From Lentzea aerocolonigenes (GTDB lineage Bacteria > Actinomycetota > Actinomycetes > Mycobacteriales > Pseudonocardiaceae): a stretch of DNA of 20,571 bases. The position numbers were made by a program, and so were the translations under genes. The notes beneath the pieces are model-generated. The model worked only from the letters and a program-made list of their open reading frames with translations, ran no database searches and had not been told where the DNA came from. Shown here piece by piece: positions 1 to 7,562 of this stretch (positions are counted from its first letter, which is position 1; each line of letters begins with the position of its first letter). The stretch is taken from NCBI RefSeq assembly GCF_000955955.1, contig NZ_JYJG01000433.1, positions 1-20,571 on the forward strand, in the 5' to 3' direction.

Positions 1-273
1 ACACTGAGGTCAGGCGACGCCCGCCGAGCCACCCGCCACTACAGCGGCGAGCTGCTGCCCCGTTCGGACGCACCCGTTGTGCGAGAAGAACGAGCGGACC
101 TCGCCGCCGCGGTGCGCAGGGGTGTGCTGGAGCGCGGCGATGTCGACTCGCTGCTGTCGTTCGCGGACAGCGGGGAGGACGCCGAGGTGCTCGAACGGCT
201 GCACCTGCTGCTCCCGGCCACCGATCCTCGTCACGCACTCGTCTCCTCGCGCCTGCGAAGGGCGTTGGAATAG
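1..273 (+). CDS. C-terminal fragment of a GAF-type transcriptional regulator (5' end outside window)
   Basis: An open frame enters from the left edge and stops at TAG 271-273, giving the last 90 residues of a longer protein. The visible part contains a YSGELLPRSDAPVV segment followed by an alpha-helical, Leu/Arg/Asp-rich tail. A linker of the form 'Y.G.LLP.S.AP.V' before a helical C-terminus is, as I remember it, typical of actinobacterial GAF-domain regulators that often sit near aldehyde dehydrogenase genes. Neither a GAF domain nor a DNA-binding domain lies inside the window, so the assignment rests on the tail alone. A GTG at 79 could start a 64-residue protein, but the uninterrupted upstream frame makes a truncated long gene more likely. 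Confidence 0.5.
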   Translation, partial: TLRSGDARRATRHYSGELLPRSDAPVVREERADLAAAVRRGVLERGDVDSLLSFADSGEDAEVLERLHLLLPATDPRHALVSSRLRRALE

Positions 274-274
274 G

Positions 275-291
275 CTTCCCCGCGGGGGAGG
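275..291 (+). promoter_or_regulatory. Hairpin containing the ribosome binding site of the next gene
   Basis: Bases 275-281 (CTTCCCC) can pair with 285-291 (GGGGAGG) around a GCG loop, giving a seven-pair stem with one G-U pair. The 3' arm is the purine-rich Shine-Dalgarno run (284-292) for the GTG start at 298. The stem could therefore mask the ribosome binding site, or act as a weak terminator for the upstream gene. No T-tract follows, so a classical intrinsic terminator is unlikely. Function is inferred from pairing only. Confidence 0.3.
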
Positions 292-297
292 GCGAAA

Positions 298-1047
298 GTG
301 AAGCAGTGCATCAACTGCATGACCCGGTTGCCGCGCAAAGAGGTCACCGAGGTCGCGTGGTGTGCCTTGTGCACGCCGTGCCTGCAGGTCGTGTCGGACC
401 AGATGAAGCTCCTGCACGACCGGCCTGGTGGCGCGGACGTGCAGATCTACCAGTGCGGCTGGTGCGGTGTCGCGCGCTCGTGCGGCGTCGGCTGGCGGAC
501 TCGGTGCCTCGTGTGCCTGGACGACAGGTCGGTGCCGGACCCGGCCGTGCAGAAGATCGCGCGGCGGCTGGAACTGGACGGAACCTGGCGGGAGAACTCG
601 GAGCTCATCGCCGCGCTGACCGTGAAGATCCGGCTGGCGAAGTACTTCCAGCCCGGCTGGACCGTGCTCGCGACGGACATGCACGGTTTGCCGTGGACGG
701 CGTTCCGGTGGCTGACCAAGTCGCACGGGACGTGGGGGTGCAACGCCGAGACCGGTGAGGTGGCGCGGCTCAAGCACTCGCGTGGCGAGGAGAACCTGCT
801 CTACCTGGTGCGGTACGGGAAGGTGCTCAAGTTCGGCCGTGGCAACGCCGAACGGGTCGGCGGGCACCTCTCGCTGGGCGCGGTTCCCGTGCTGGTGCTG
901 TCCGCTTCCCGCCAGGACGTCACGGTTGCCCGCGATCGTCTGAAACGTCTGCACCGCACGGAGATGGTGTCGCAACGCACGCCGGTGGACCTGTTCGCGG
1001 TGCTGCCGGACGGGCAGGACGTCACCGATCAGTTCCCGCGGAGTTGA
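298..1047 (+). CDS. Cys-rich putative zinc-binding protein with GIY-YIG/T5orf172-like C-terminal segment
   Basis: A 249-residue protein starting at GTG 298, with a strong GGGGAGGG Shine-Dalgarno five bases upstream. The N-terminal 75 residues carry ten cysteines in zinc-finger-like spacing: CINC (4-7), CALCTPC (22-28), CGWC (53-56), Cys62, and CLVC (70-73). The middle (80-160) has no motif I recognise. Residues 168-190 read LLYLVRYGKVLKFGRGNAER followed by VGGH, resembling the core of GIY-YIG and T5orf172-type domains (a 'YLV..g.vlKfGrg...Rv..H' pattern). The second catalytic tyrosine of classical GIY-YIG enzymes is replaced, so nuclease activity is doubtful. It follows the GAF-regulator tail by 24 bases and overlaps the convergent ATP-grasp gene by 26 bases at the 3' end. 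Function is unknown; nucleic-acid binding is a reasonable guess. Confidence 0.75.
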   Translation: MKQCINCMTRLPRKEVTEVAWCALCTPCLQVVSDQMKLLHDRPGGADVQIYQCGWCGVARSCGVGWRTRCLVCLDDRSVPDPAVQKIARRLELDGTWRENSELIAALTVKIRLAKYFQPGWTVLATDMHGLPWTAFRWLTKSHGTWGCNAETGEVARLKHSRGEENLLYLVRYGKVLKFGRGNAERVGGHLSLGAVPVLVLSASRQDVTVARDRLKRLHRTEMVSQRTPVDLFAVLPDGQDVTDQFPRS

Positions 1048-2371
1048 GGCCCGTCTCCAGGCCGTTGAGGATCGCGTGGCAGTCGCGGTGCAGCTGGTGC
1101 ACGTCCGGAGCGGTGACCACGAAGAGCCCCAGCCAGTTCCGGGATCCGCCGCTGGGGTCGTAGACCGGGACCGGTTCGTTCCTGGGCATCGAGAAGGCCG
1201 GGATCTCCTCCAGTTCGGTGCCCGGCGTGACGATCGCGGACCAGTCGACGTCGTCGGGGCGCCACAACGGTTGTGTGCTCCACGGTTCGCCGGCGGCGTT
1301 CGTCGGGATGACCGCGACCGACGCCGCCGCGCGGCCCGCGGTGGTGAGCATCTGGGCAGGGTAGAAGACCTCGTGGCCGAGCAGTTGGTCGACGAGCATG
1401 CCGATCGGGTCGATGCCGAAGACCTCCTCGATCTCCCGCGTGATCATCACGCCGCCGAACCGCGCGCCGGTCTCGATCAGCGTCAACGAGCCGTTCTTGC
1501 CCAGCTTGATCTCGGTGTGGGTGCCGCAGGTGTCGAGCTGCAGCGCGGTGACGGCGTCTCTCGACACCTCCTCGATGCGGCGCTGGAGGTGGTCGGGCAG
1601 AGTGCACGGGGCGGTGCTCGCGACCTCGGTGAACGGCGGGATCGCCGGCAGCCTGGCCGTGATGCACAACGGGTGGTAGACGCCACCGGCGACGATCCCC
1701 TCGACGCTCACGTAGTCGCCGTGGCCCGGCCCCGGATACCAGCCTTCCGTGGTGCCGCTGAAGATCTCCTCGACGAGCAGGTCGCCGTCGGTGTCCTGCG
1801 CGTAGAGCTCGTTCATGCCGACCTGGCTGCCCAGTTCGAGCGCGTCGGCGACCTCGGCCCACGCCTCCGCCACGTCGGTGTGGGCGTTGAGGACCAGCTG
1901 CGCGACGGAACCCGCGCCCCAGGCCGGTTTGAGCAGGACCGGCGGGGTGAGCGCGGTCAGGGCGTCAAGCAGGTCCACTTCGGACTCGACGCGGCGGAAG
2001 TCCGGGATCGGCACCTTCGCTTCTCGCCAGGTCTCGCGCATCAGCCGCTTGTCGCGCGCTCGCACCAGGTTCGGGCCCGCGCCGGCGAGGCCGAGGCGGT
2101 CCGCGACGTGGGCGATGAGCAGCACGGCGAACTCGGACAGCGTGATGATCGCGTCCGCGCCGATCGCCTTCGCGTGCCGGGCGACGAACTCGACGAGCTC
2201 CTCGCCGCGCGGGGCGTCCGGCGCGTCGACGATGTCGGTGCAGAACCGTTGTGCCGCTTCGGGTACCGGCATCAGCGCCAGCACGTGCAGCTCGCCCTTG
2301 GCGGCGATGCGCGGGAACGAGTGCTCCAGAGGCGGGCCGCCCTTGACGTACAAGTAGAGGATCTTGCTCAT
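1022..2371 (-). CDS. ATP-grasp carboxylate-amine ligase-like protein
   Basis: A 449-residue ATP-grasp enzyme starting at ATG 2371, whose start overlaps the stop of the MFS gene (ATGA). The N-terminal Rossmann-like pre-domain covers roughly residues 1-100. The ATP-grasp core follows: PVLLKPAWGAGS (144-155, Lys148 for ATP phosphates), DLLVEEIFSG (197-206, adenine hinge) and a metal-binding strand with GTHTEIKL (283-290, Glu287) and LIETGARFGG (298-307, Glu300). This layout fits the subgroup that forms an acyl-phosphate from a carboxylate and couples it to an amine, as in L-amino acid ligases (BacD type) and carnosine-synthase relatives. A C-terminal extension (345-449) may shape the substrate site. 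It is the last gene of a coupled operon with an exporter and a PEP-synthase-like phosphotransferase, which suggests dipeptide or amide formation in a small specialised-metabolite pathway. The substrate cannot be read from sequence. Confidence 0.88.
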   Translation of the reverse strand: MSKILYLYVKGGPPLEHSFPRIAAKGELHVLALMPVPEAAQRFCTDIVDAPDAPRGEELVEFVARHAKAIGADAIITLSEFAVLLIAHVADRLGLAGAGPNLVRARDKRLMRETWREAKVPIPDFRRVESEVDLLDALTALTPPVLLKPAWGAGSVAQLVLNAHTDVAEAWAEVADALELGSQVGMNELYAQDTDGDLLVEEIFSGTTEGWYPGPGHGDYVSVEGIVAGGVYHPLCITARLPAIPPFTEVASTAPCTLPDHLQRRIEEVSRDAVTALQLDTCGTHTEIKLGKNGSLTLIETGARFGGVMITREIEEVFGIDPIGMLVDQLLGHEVFYPAQMLTTAGRAAASVAVIPTNAAGEPWSTQPLWRPDDVDWSAIVTPGTELEEIPAFSMPRNEPVPVYDPSGGSRNWLGLFVVTAPDVHQLHRDCHAILNGLETGLNSAGTDR

Positions 2372-3537
2372 CCTGAGCGCTCCTTCGTGCGGACGAAACG
2401 GATCGACAGCGCGACGACGACCATCAGCAGCACCGTCGCGGCGGCGGCGTGCACCAGGAACTCGTTCATCGCGCCGCGGGCGAGGTAGCCGCCGAGCAGG
2501 AAGATCACCAGCGAGCACACCGCCCGGTCGATCAGCGACTCGATGGACAGCAACGTGGCGCGGCTGCGGGGATCGGTGATGGCGTCGTTGACGAGCTGCC
2601 GCTGGACCGGGAACGACAGGCCGGTGGCGAGCGAGAACACGCACAGGCACGCGATGGTGGCGACGAGCCCGGCCGGCGCCAGCAGTGCCAGGCACACCGC
2701 CATCACCGTGGTGAGCACGAAGACCGCCCGCAGGTCGCTCATGGCTCGGCGGATCAGGTTCGGGCGGGCCGCTCCCAGTGCCTCGAACAGCGTGGTGACG
2801 GCCATGAGCACGCCGAATCCGGCCACCGGCAGGTGTTTCGCGTCGAGGACGGGCTGGAACAGGTTGGCCTGCAGGATGCGGACCAGGGTGAAGATCGCGA
2901 CGCCCTGGACCATCAGCAGCATCAGGTAGTGATCGCGTTCGAGGGTGGCGAAGGCACGTTTGACGGCGAGTTTCTCGTGGTGGTGCTCGCCGGGCGGCAG
3001 CGGCGGGAGCCTCAACGCGATGCCGAGCGCGATGAGTGTTGCGGCGGCGGAGAGCCAGTACGGCGAGGTGAACTGCCACTGCATCAGGACACCGGCGGCG
3101 GGCAGCGCGACGACGCGTCCGGTGAGGCTGTAGGCGCGGGCGCTGCCTTCGGCTTGCGTGTAGAGGTCGTCCTGGCCGGTGCGGTGCAGGTACTCGTAGA
3201 GGTACGCGCTGCCGGCGCCGGACGTGAACGAGTAGGCGAGCGCGACCAGCAGGAAGTGGCCGAGGAAGCCCCAGTAGTTCTGCGCGAACACCGGGATCAG
3301 GTTGGCGGCGGTGAGCGTGATGGCACCGAGCTGGAGGAACCGGCGGTAGTCGAAGCGGTCCGCGAGCACACCCGTCGGCACGTCGAGCAGGCAGAACGCG
3401 ACGTAGTAGATGGCCTGGATGCCGAAGATCTGCTGGTCGGTGAGGCCGATGTCGCGCTGGTACAGGTAGAAGATCGGCAGCCACAGCAGCAGGCCGTTGA
3501 ACAGCTGGTAGCCCTTGTACAGGCGGATGACCGTCAT
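2368..3537 (-). CDS. Major facilitator superfamily transporter
   Basis: A 389-residue membrane protein with about twelve hydrophobic segments. Residues 52-66 (DVPTGVLADRFDYRR) match the MFS loop 2-3 signature. A central hydrophilic loop near 187-205 contains a GEHHHEK stretch, and the second half repeats the six-helix pattern. The start is ATG 3537, overlapping the TGA of the upstream kinase-like gene (ATGA); the stop in turn overlaps the start of the ATP-grasp gene in the same way, so all three are probably translationally coupled. In-frame codons extend further upstream, but they lie inside the upstream gene and read as a shadow. An MFS protein beside an ATP-grasp ligase recalls self-protection or export of ligase products (BacE beside BacD in bacilysin). 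Export of this operon's product is inferred. Confidence 0.9.
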   Translation of the reverse strand: MTVIRLYKGYQLFNGLLLWLPIFYLYQRDIGLTDQQIFGIQAIYYVAFCLLDVPTGVLADRFDYRRFLQLGAITLTAANLIPVFAQNYWGFLGHFLLVALAYSFTSGAGSAYLYEYLHRTGQDDLYTQAEGSARAYSLTGRVVALPAAGVLMQWQFTSPYWLSAAATLIALGIALRLPPLPPGEHHHEKLAVKRAFATLERDHYLMLLMVQGVAIFTLVRILQANLFQPVLDAKHLPVAGFGVLMAVTTLFEALGAARPNLIRRAMSDLRAVFVLTTVMAVCLALLAPAGLVATIACLCVFSLATGLSFPVQRQLVNDAITDPRSRATLLSIESLIDRAVCSLVIFLLGGYLARGAMNEFLVHAAAATVLLMVVVALSIRFVRTKERSG

Positions 3538-5444
3538 GCGTACGGGCGCAGCTGCAGCAGGTGCACGTGGTGGGAGTCGGCGGCCCACTCGATGTCGACG
3601 GGCTGGCCGAACGTGTAGTCGGGGGAGAAGTGGGACTGCAGCAGGCGTCCTGCCGTTGCGAGTCTCTGCAGCTGCTGCTTGGTCGCTTCGTCCACATCGG
3701 ACTCACCGAGCGCCACCGTGCGGCCGCCGCCCTCGACCGTGTTGAACAGGTACTGCGACGGTTGCGCCTCACCGTCGACGACGTCGGTGACCTTGCTCGC
3801 GACGTTGATGTAGACGTTGCGGAAGTCGTTGCGGTTCAACGGGTTGGTCGTGACCATGACGCCGCCGCGGTCGGACGGCACCTGCTCCTGGATGATCACG
3901 CCCATGTAGGCGTCGTCGAGCGAGATCCCGGCCTGCTCGCGCAGCCGGGTGCTGCGGTCGTTGACGAGGCTGGCCCAGACCTTCTTGACGCTGCCGAGGA
4001 TTCCGCGCGCGTCGCTGACGTGCGTGACCGACTCGTAGATGCCGGCGGCGGAGAACCCGGCGAGGTCCTCGGCGTTGGACGAGCTGCGCACGACGAACGT
4101 GCTGACGCCGGAAAGGTGCTTGATGATCGCGTCGTCGATCTCGGTGAGCAGCGCGTCCGGGAACTTCGCGGTGCGGATGAGGTGCTGCAGCTCGACGCAC
4201 TGGGCGTCGGTCTGCGGCGCGTCGAGCTCGAGGGCGAGCTTGAGCTTGCCGATGGCCTGCTGCAGGCGCGGGCTCGCTTCCAGGAACCGTTGGTGCAGTG
4301 AGAACGGCAGCGCGATGCCACGCGGGATGCGGATGTGGTCGCGGAACAGGTTTCGCGCGCCTCGGTCGAGGTCTGGCGTGCCGAGGAGCTGTTCGAGGTA
4401 GGGGAGGAGGTTCTCGCGCGGTGGCCTGGGGATGCGGTAGAAGCCGAGCCAGCGGGTGGAGCCGTTCCGCGCGACCTCGTTCAGCTCGCCCAGGTTCGCG
4501 GCCTTCGTGCCGTACCTCGTGCTGTCGCGCCACCTCAGGTCCTGGAGGTTGGCGATCTTGTCGTCGTCCAGGTCCGGCTCGTCCATCGTGACGCGGGTGG
4601 CGAGCCAGGACGGCTCTCGCGTGTCCGGCCGCTCGATCGGCTCGACACCGATCCCGGTCGCGCCGGGGTCGACCGTGTAGCGGACCCAGCGGCCGTCGAG
4701 GTGGGCGAGGGTGTCGAGCGCTTGCAACTGGATGGCGTTCGGGATGCCCCAGCCGCTCGCCAGTACGTTCGTGTGCGACAGCGGCGTGGTGTGCTCGGCG
4801 TTGACAACCCCTGTCAAGCGCGGGATGTCGTCCGGCACCTTCGCCATGACGATGATGTCGTGCCAGGCGAGCTGGTTCTCCTCGTACTCCTGCTCCGTCC
4901 GGAACACCCGGAGTCTTCCCTCGGCCGTTCCGGGATTGAGCGGGACGAATGAGTTGGTTGAGAAAAGCTCATGACTGAGAATTCGCGGCAGGACGTCCTT
5001 GGGAATGTTCGCCACGTGACTTTCCTGCAGATGATTCGCCGGTTTCAGCAGGATCGGCACGCTCTGGTCGACGTTCGCGTGCACCTCGTCGTAGAAGTAC
5101 TGGAGCATCTCGGCGGTCATTGTGTCCGCTTCGACCGTTTCGAGCGAGAAGAACCTGTGGTCGTGCAGCGCCAGGATGCCCAGGCAGAACCGGCGGTCCA
5201 CGCGGTGGTAGACCTCGAAGTTGATCTCGTCGAGCCGGCGTTCCAGCTCGTCAGGGGGCATGTGCAGGATGTGCGCCGCGATGTAGCGGACGTGGAACAG
5301 GTTCTCCCGGCTGTCCATGAAGTGGATCAGCCCGGTCTCCCGGTCCACCACCAGCTTCACGAATCGATAGCCGCTCAATGTTCCGGACAGCTGTGTGAAT
5401 GCGGAGAGAGTGAGCCGTTCACCGACCAGCGCGGGTTCCTGCAC
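3534..5444 (-). CDS. PEP-synthase/dikinase-like phosphotransferase with swivel domain before the ATP-binding domain
   Basis: A 636-residue protein starting at GTG 5444 and ending TGA 3534, overlapping the MFS start. Residues 1-190 form an N-terminal domain I do not recognise. Residues 211-238 contain the phosphohistidine swivel motif TTPLSHTNVLASGWGIPNA (219-237, His224). The C-terminal half is a PPDK_N-type ATP-binding domain: GTKAANLGEL (312-321), VVRSSSNAEDLAGFSAAGIY (451-470), IIQEQVPSDRGGVMVTTNP (517-535) and the closing QPVDIEW...LLQLRPY (614-635). PEP synthase and rifampin phosphotransferase place the ATP domain first; here the order is swivel then ATP domain, as in plant glucan water dikinases. 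No PEP/pyruvate-binding barrel is present, so it probably moves the beta-phosphate of ATP through His224 to another substrate, perhaps the ligase product. No strong Shine-Dalgarno is visible at the GTG. Confidence 0.82.
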   Translation of the reverse strand: MQEPALVGERLTLSAFTQLSGTLSGYRFVKLVVDRETGLIHFMDSRENLFHVRYIAAHILHMPPDELERRLDEINFEVYHRVDRRFCLGILALHDHRFFSLETVEADTMTAEMLQYFYDEVHANVDQSVPILLKPANHLQESHVANIPKDVLPRILSHELFSTNSFVPLNPGTAEGRLRVFRTEQEYEENQLAWHDIIVMAKVPDDIPRLTGVVNAEHTTPLSHTNVLASGWGIPNAIQLQALDTLAHLDGRWVRYTVDPGATGIGVEPIERPDTREPSWLATRVTMDEPDLDDDKIANLQDLRWRDSTRYGTKAANLGELNEVARNGSTRWLGFYRIPRPPRENLLPYLEQLLGTPDLDRGARNLFRDHIRIPRGIALPFSLHQRFLEASPRLQQAIGKLKLALELDAPQTDAQCVELQHLIRTAKFPDALLTEIDDAIIKHLSGVSTFVVRSSSNAEDLAGFSAAGIYESVTHVSDARGILGSVKKVWASLVNDRSTRLREQAGISLDDAYMGVIIQEQVPSDRGGVMVTTNPLNRNDFRNVYINVASKVTDVVDGEAQPSQYLFNTVEGGGRTVALGESDVDEATKQQLQRLATAGRLLQSHFSPDYTFGQPVDIEWAADSHHVHLLQLRPYA

Positions 5445-5526
5445 GCGCCGGAAGATACTCGCTCCGGCTGGTTTGCGGCCAGCACGTCTCAGCTGGTTCC
5501 TTTCCTTGTCTCATTGCGGTCAAGAG
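5445..5526. promoter_or_regulatory. Divergent intergenic region between the kinase operon and the glycosyltransferase operon
   Basis: This 82-base gap must hold the promoters of both divergent transcripts. It contains an inverted repeat GCTGG (5467-5471) / CCAGC (5479-5483) with a 7-base spacer, and the heptamer GCTGGTT occurs twice as a direct repeat (5467-5473 and 5492-5498, 25 bases apart). These are candidate binding sites for a shared regulator. I could not assign convincing -35/-10 hexamers on either strand. Confidence 0.35.
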
Positions 5527-6627
5527 ATGACAATCGCTGTCATGCGCGTCTTGTTCGGCGGTGTTCCCGCCGCCGGCCATCTGTTCCCGCTGATTCCCCT
5601 GGCCCAGGCCCTGCGTCACGCCGGCCACGACGTCGTCGTCGTGTCGCTGGACGGCGCCGAGTCCCTGGTGGCCGGCCTCCCGTTCGCCGGTCCCGCTCCG
5701 GGAGTCGACTGGCGCCGGACGATCCGCGCGCTCGGTGCTGCTCGCCTGCCTGCCGAGATGGCGCGCACCGTGGAGACCAACTCGGCGGACCGCGAGGCCT
5801 TCGTCGCGCTGGCCGCCCTGGTGAACGACGAGGTGGCTGAGAACGTGGCCGCCTTCGCGTCGTCGTGGCGCCCGGACCTGGTCGTCTACGAGTACCTGTT
5901 CCCGGCAGCCGCCGCGGCCGCCACGGTGCTGGGTGTTCCCGCCGTGCGGCACGACCTGGGCTTCACCGAGATCGCGCCGCTGCACGACGTGATGGTCAAG
6001 CACATGTCCGTCCCGATGGGCGAGGTGCTGTCGTTGGACGTGGCTCCGCCGTCGATGGTCGGCGGTCAGCCGCGCGGCTGGCCCCTTCGCCCCGGTGCCT
6101 ACACCGGAACCGGAGTGGTGCCGCCGCGCACGGGTCCGCGGATCGCCGTGACCCTGGGAACCGTGCCGCCCAAGGTCGGCGGGTTCTCGACGCTGGACCG
6201 GGTGGTGACGGCCGCGGCCTCGGTGGCCGCCGAGTTCGTGCTCGTCATGGGGGACATGGACATCAGCTCGCTGGGCGGACTGCCACCCAACGTGACGGCG
6301 TGCGGCTGGGTGCCGTGGGACTCGCTGGTCCGCACGTCCGACGCGGTGATCCACCACGGCGGTTCCGGCACGGCGCTGGCGGCCCTGGCCTGCGGGGTTC
6401 CGCAACTGGTACTGCCTGACGGCTCCGACCGGTTCGCCGCTGCGTCTGCGGTCGACGAGCGCGGAGCGGGCATCTCGGCGCGCGGCGACGACGTGTCCGC
6501 CGAGCTGATCTCGCGGCTGCTCACGGACTCCTCGTTGCGCGCTGCGTCCCGTGAGGTGGCGGCGGAGATCGCGGAGATGCCGTCGGTGGAGTCGGTGGCG
6601 CGACGGCTGGAGAGCCTGGTCGGCTGA
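5527..6627 (+). CDS. GT1-family (GT-B fold) glycosyltransferase, macrolide/MGT type
   Basis: A 366-residue glycosyltransferase. The N-terminal domain opens with MRVLFGGVPAAGHLFPLIPL (6-25), containing the acceptor-side His18 typical of GT1 enzymes. The C-terminal donor-binding domain has the nucleotide-sugar signature IHHGGSGTALAALACGVPQ (275-293) followed by LPDGSDRFA, the region that holds the donor's diphosphate and sugar. Enzymes of this type transfer a sugar, often a TDP-deoxysugar, from a nucleotide donor to a small-molecule acceptor in the cytosol. At 366 residues it is somewhat shorter than typical macrolide glycosyltransferases. ATG 5527 and ATG 5542 are both possible starts; neither has a clear Shine-Dalgarno, and the second would begin exactly at the conserved MRVL. 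It is divergent from the kinase-MFS-ligase operon and lies 28 bases before a sugar kinase gene. Confidence 0.88.
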   Translation: MTIAVMRVLFGGVPAAGHLFPLIPLAQALRHAGHDVVVVSLDGAESLVAGLPFAGPAPGVDWRRTIRALGAARLPAEMARTVETNSADREAFVALAALVNDEVAENVAAFASSWRPDLVVYEYLFPAAAAAATVLGVPAVRHDLGFTEIAPLHDVMVKHMSVPMGEVLSLDVAPPSMVGGQPRGWPLRPGAYTGTGVVPPRTGPRIAVTLGTVPPKVGGFSTLDRVVTAAASVAAEFVLVMGDMDISSLGGLPPNVTACGWVPWDSLVRTSDAVIHHGGSGTALAALACGVPQLVLPDGSDRFAAASAVDERGAGISARGDDVSAELISRLLTDSSLRAASREVAAEIAEMPSVESVARRLESLVG

Positions 6628-6655
6628 CTCCGGCGCAGTTGGGTAACCCACCGCC

Positions 6656-7519
6656 GTGGACGACATCGTGGTGGTGGGCCAGATAGCGCGGGACCTGGTC
6701 CTCGTCGTGGACGAAGTGCCAGGTCCCGGCGGCACGGCGCCCGTGCGGCAGCGGCGCGAGATGCTCGGCGGCAAGGGCGCGAACATCGCGGTCGGCCTGG
6801 CCCAGCTGGGCGCGCCGGTGCGGCTCGTGGGCGTGGTCGGGGACGACGACGTGGGCGCACGCCTGATCGCGCGGGCTGCCGCGGACGGCATCGGCACCGA
6901 CGCGATCGTGCGACGGCCGAACTGTCCGACCGGCCTGATCGTGGACCTCGTGGCCGACGGCCGGCGCTACCTCGAAGACCTCCCGCACGGCGTGCTTCTC
7001 GAAGAATCGGACATAACTCCGGAGATCTTCACGCGCGCGGGGACCGTCGTGCTGCAGCTGCAACAACCACCCGAGGTCGCGCTGAAGGCCGCGCAGGCAG
7101 CCGAGGGGCGGGTGGTCCTCGACGGGTCGCCCGAACGGCTGCGAGACGAACTGCTGGCACGCGCGGACGTCGTGCGGGCCGATCACCAGGAGGCCGAGCT
7201 GCTGTCCGGCCGCAAGATCACGGACGCGGACGAGGCGATCAGCGCGGCGCGAGTGGTGATGGAGCACGGCCCCGGGTTGGTGGTGTTCGCCGCGGACGGC
7301 GTCGGCAACGTGTTCGTGTGGGACGAGGGTGAACTCGTGGTGCCCCTGGGAGACGTCGAGGTGGTCGACACGACGGGCGGCGGCGACTCGTTCGTGGCGG
7401 CGCTGACGTTCGCTCTCACGCGTGGGGACGGGCCACAGGAGGCGGCTCGGCTCGCGGTGAAGGCCTCCGGGGACACGGTCGCGCGCCCCGGTGGGCGGCC
7501 GGACCTCACTGGACTCTGA
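6656..7519 (+). CDS. PfkB-family (ribokinase-like) carbohydrate kinase
   Basis: A 287-residue kinase starting at GTG 6656. It has both PfkB signatures: an N-terminal GGKGANIAVGLAQLGAP (38-54) with VGVVGDDDVG following, and a C-terminal DTTGGGDSFVAAL (238-250) with the catalytic base at Asp244. The family phosphorylates a hydroxyl of sugars, nucleosides or related compounds using ATP. The substrate cannot be fixed from sequence; the overall form is ribokinase-like. The gene follows the glycosyltransferase by 28 bases on the same strand, so they are likely co-transcribed. The gap contains an 11-base palindrome-like repeat, TGGGTAACCCA (6640-6650), just upstream of the start. It could supply a phosphorylated sugar precursor for the glycosyltransferase, or be unrelated housekeeping. 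Confidence 0.88.
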   Translation: MDDIVVVGQIARDLVLVVDEVPGPGGTAPVRQRREMLGGKGANIAVGLAQLGAPVRLVGVVGDDDVGARLIARAAADGIGTDAIVRRPNCPTGLIVDLVADGRRYLEDLPHGVLLEESDITPEIFTRAGTVVLQLQQPPEVALKAAQAAEGRVVLDGSPERLRDELLARADVVRADHQEAELLSGRKITDADEAISAARVVMEHGPGLVVFAADGVGNVFVWDEGELVVPLGDVEVVDTTGGGDSFVAALTFALTRGDGPQEAARLAVKASGDTVARPGGRPDLTGL

Positions 7520-7562
7520 TCAGGCGCGTTATCGTTGTCACGTCCGGTGAGGGGAGGTCCGC

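Noticed and set aside
1076..3618. Long plus-strand ORFs (1076-2488, 2449-3618) opposite the ligase and MFS genes
   Set aside because: Arg/Gly/Glu/Asp-rich low-complexity translations typical of antisense frames in GC-rich DNA; the minus strand carries clear ATP-grasp and MFS motifs.
5395..5526. N-terminal extension of the glycosyltransferase from 5395
   Set aside because: The extra 44 residues overlap the divergent kinase gene and the promoter gap; GT1 proteins begin at the MRVL strand.
6640..6650. TGGGTAACCCA palindrome between the glycosyltransferase and sugar kinase genes
   Set aside because: Arms of five bases around one base are frequent by chance, and it lies inside a 28-base operon gap; noted in the kinase entry only.
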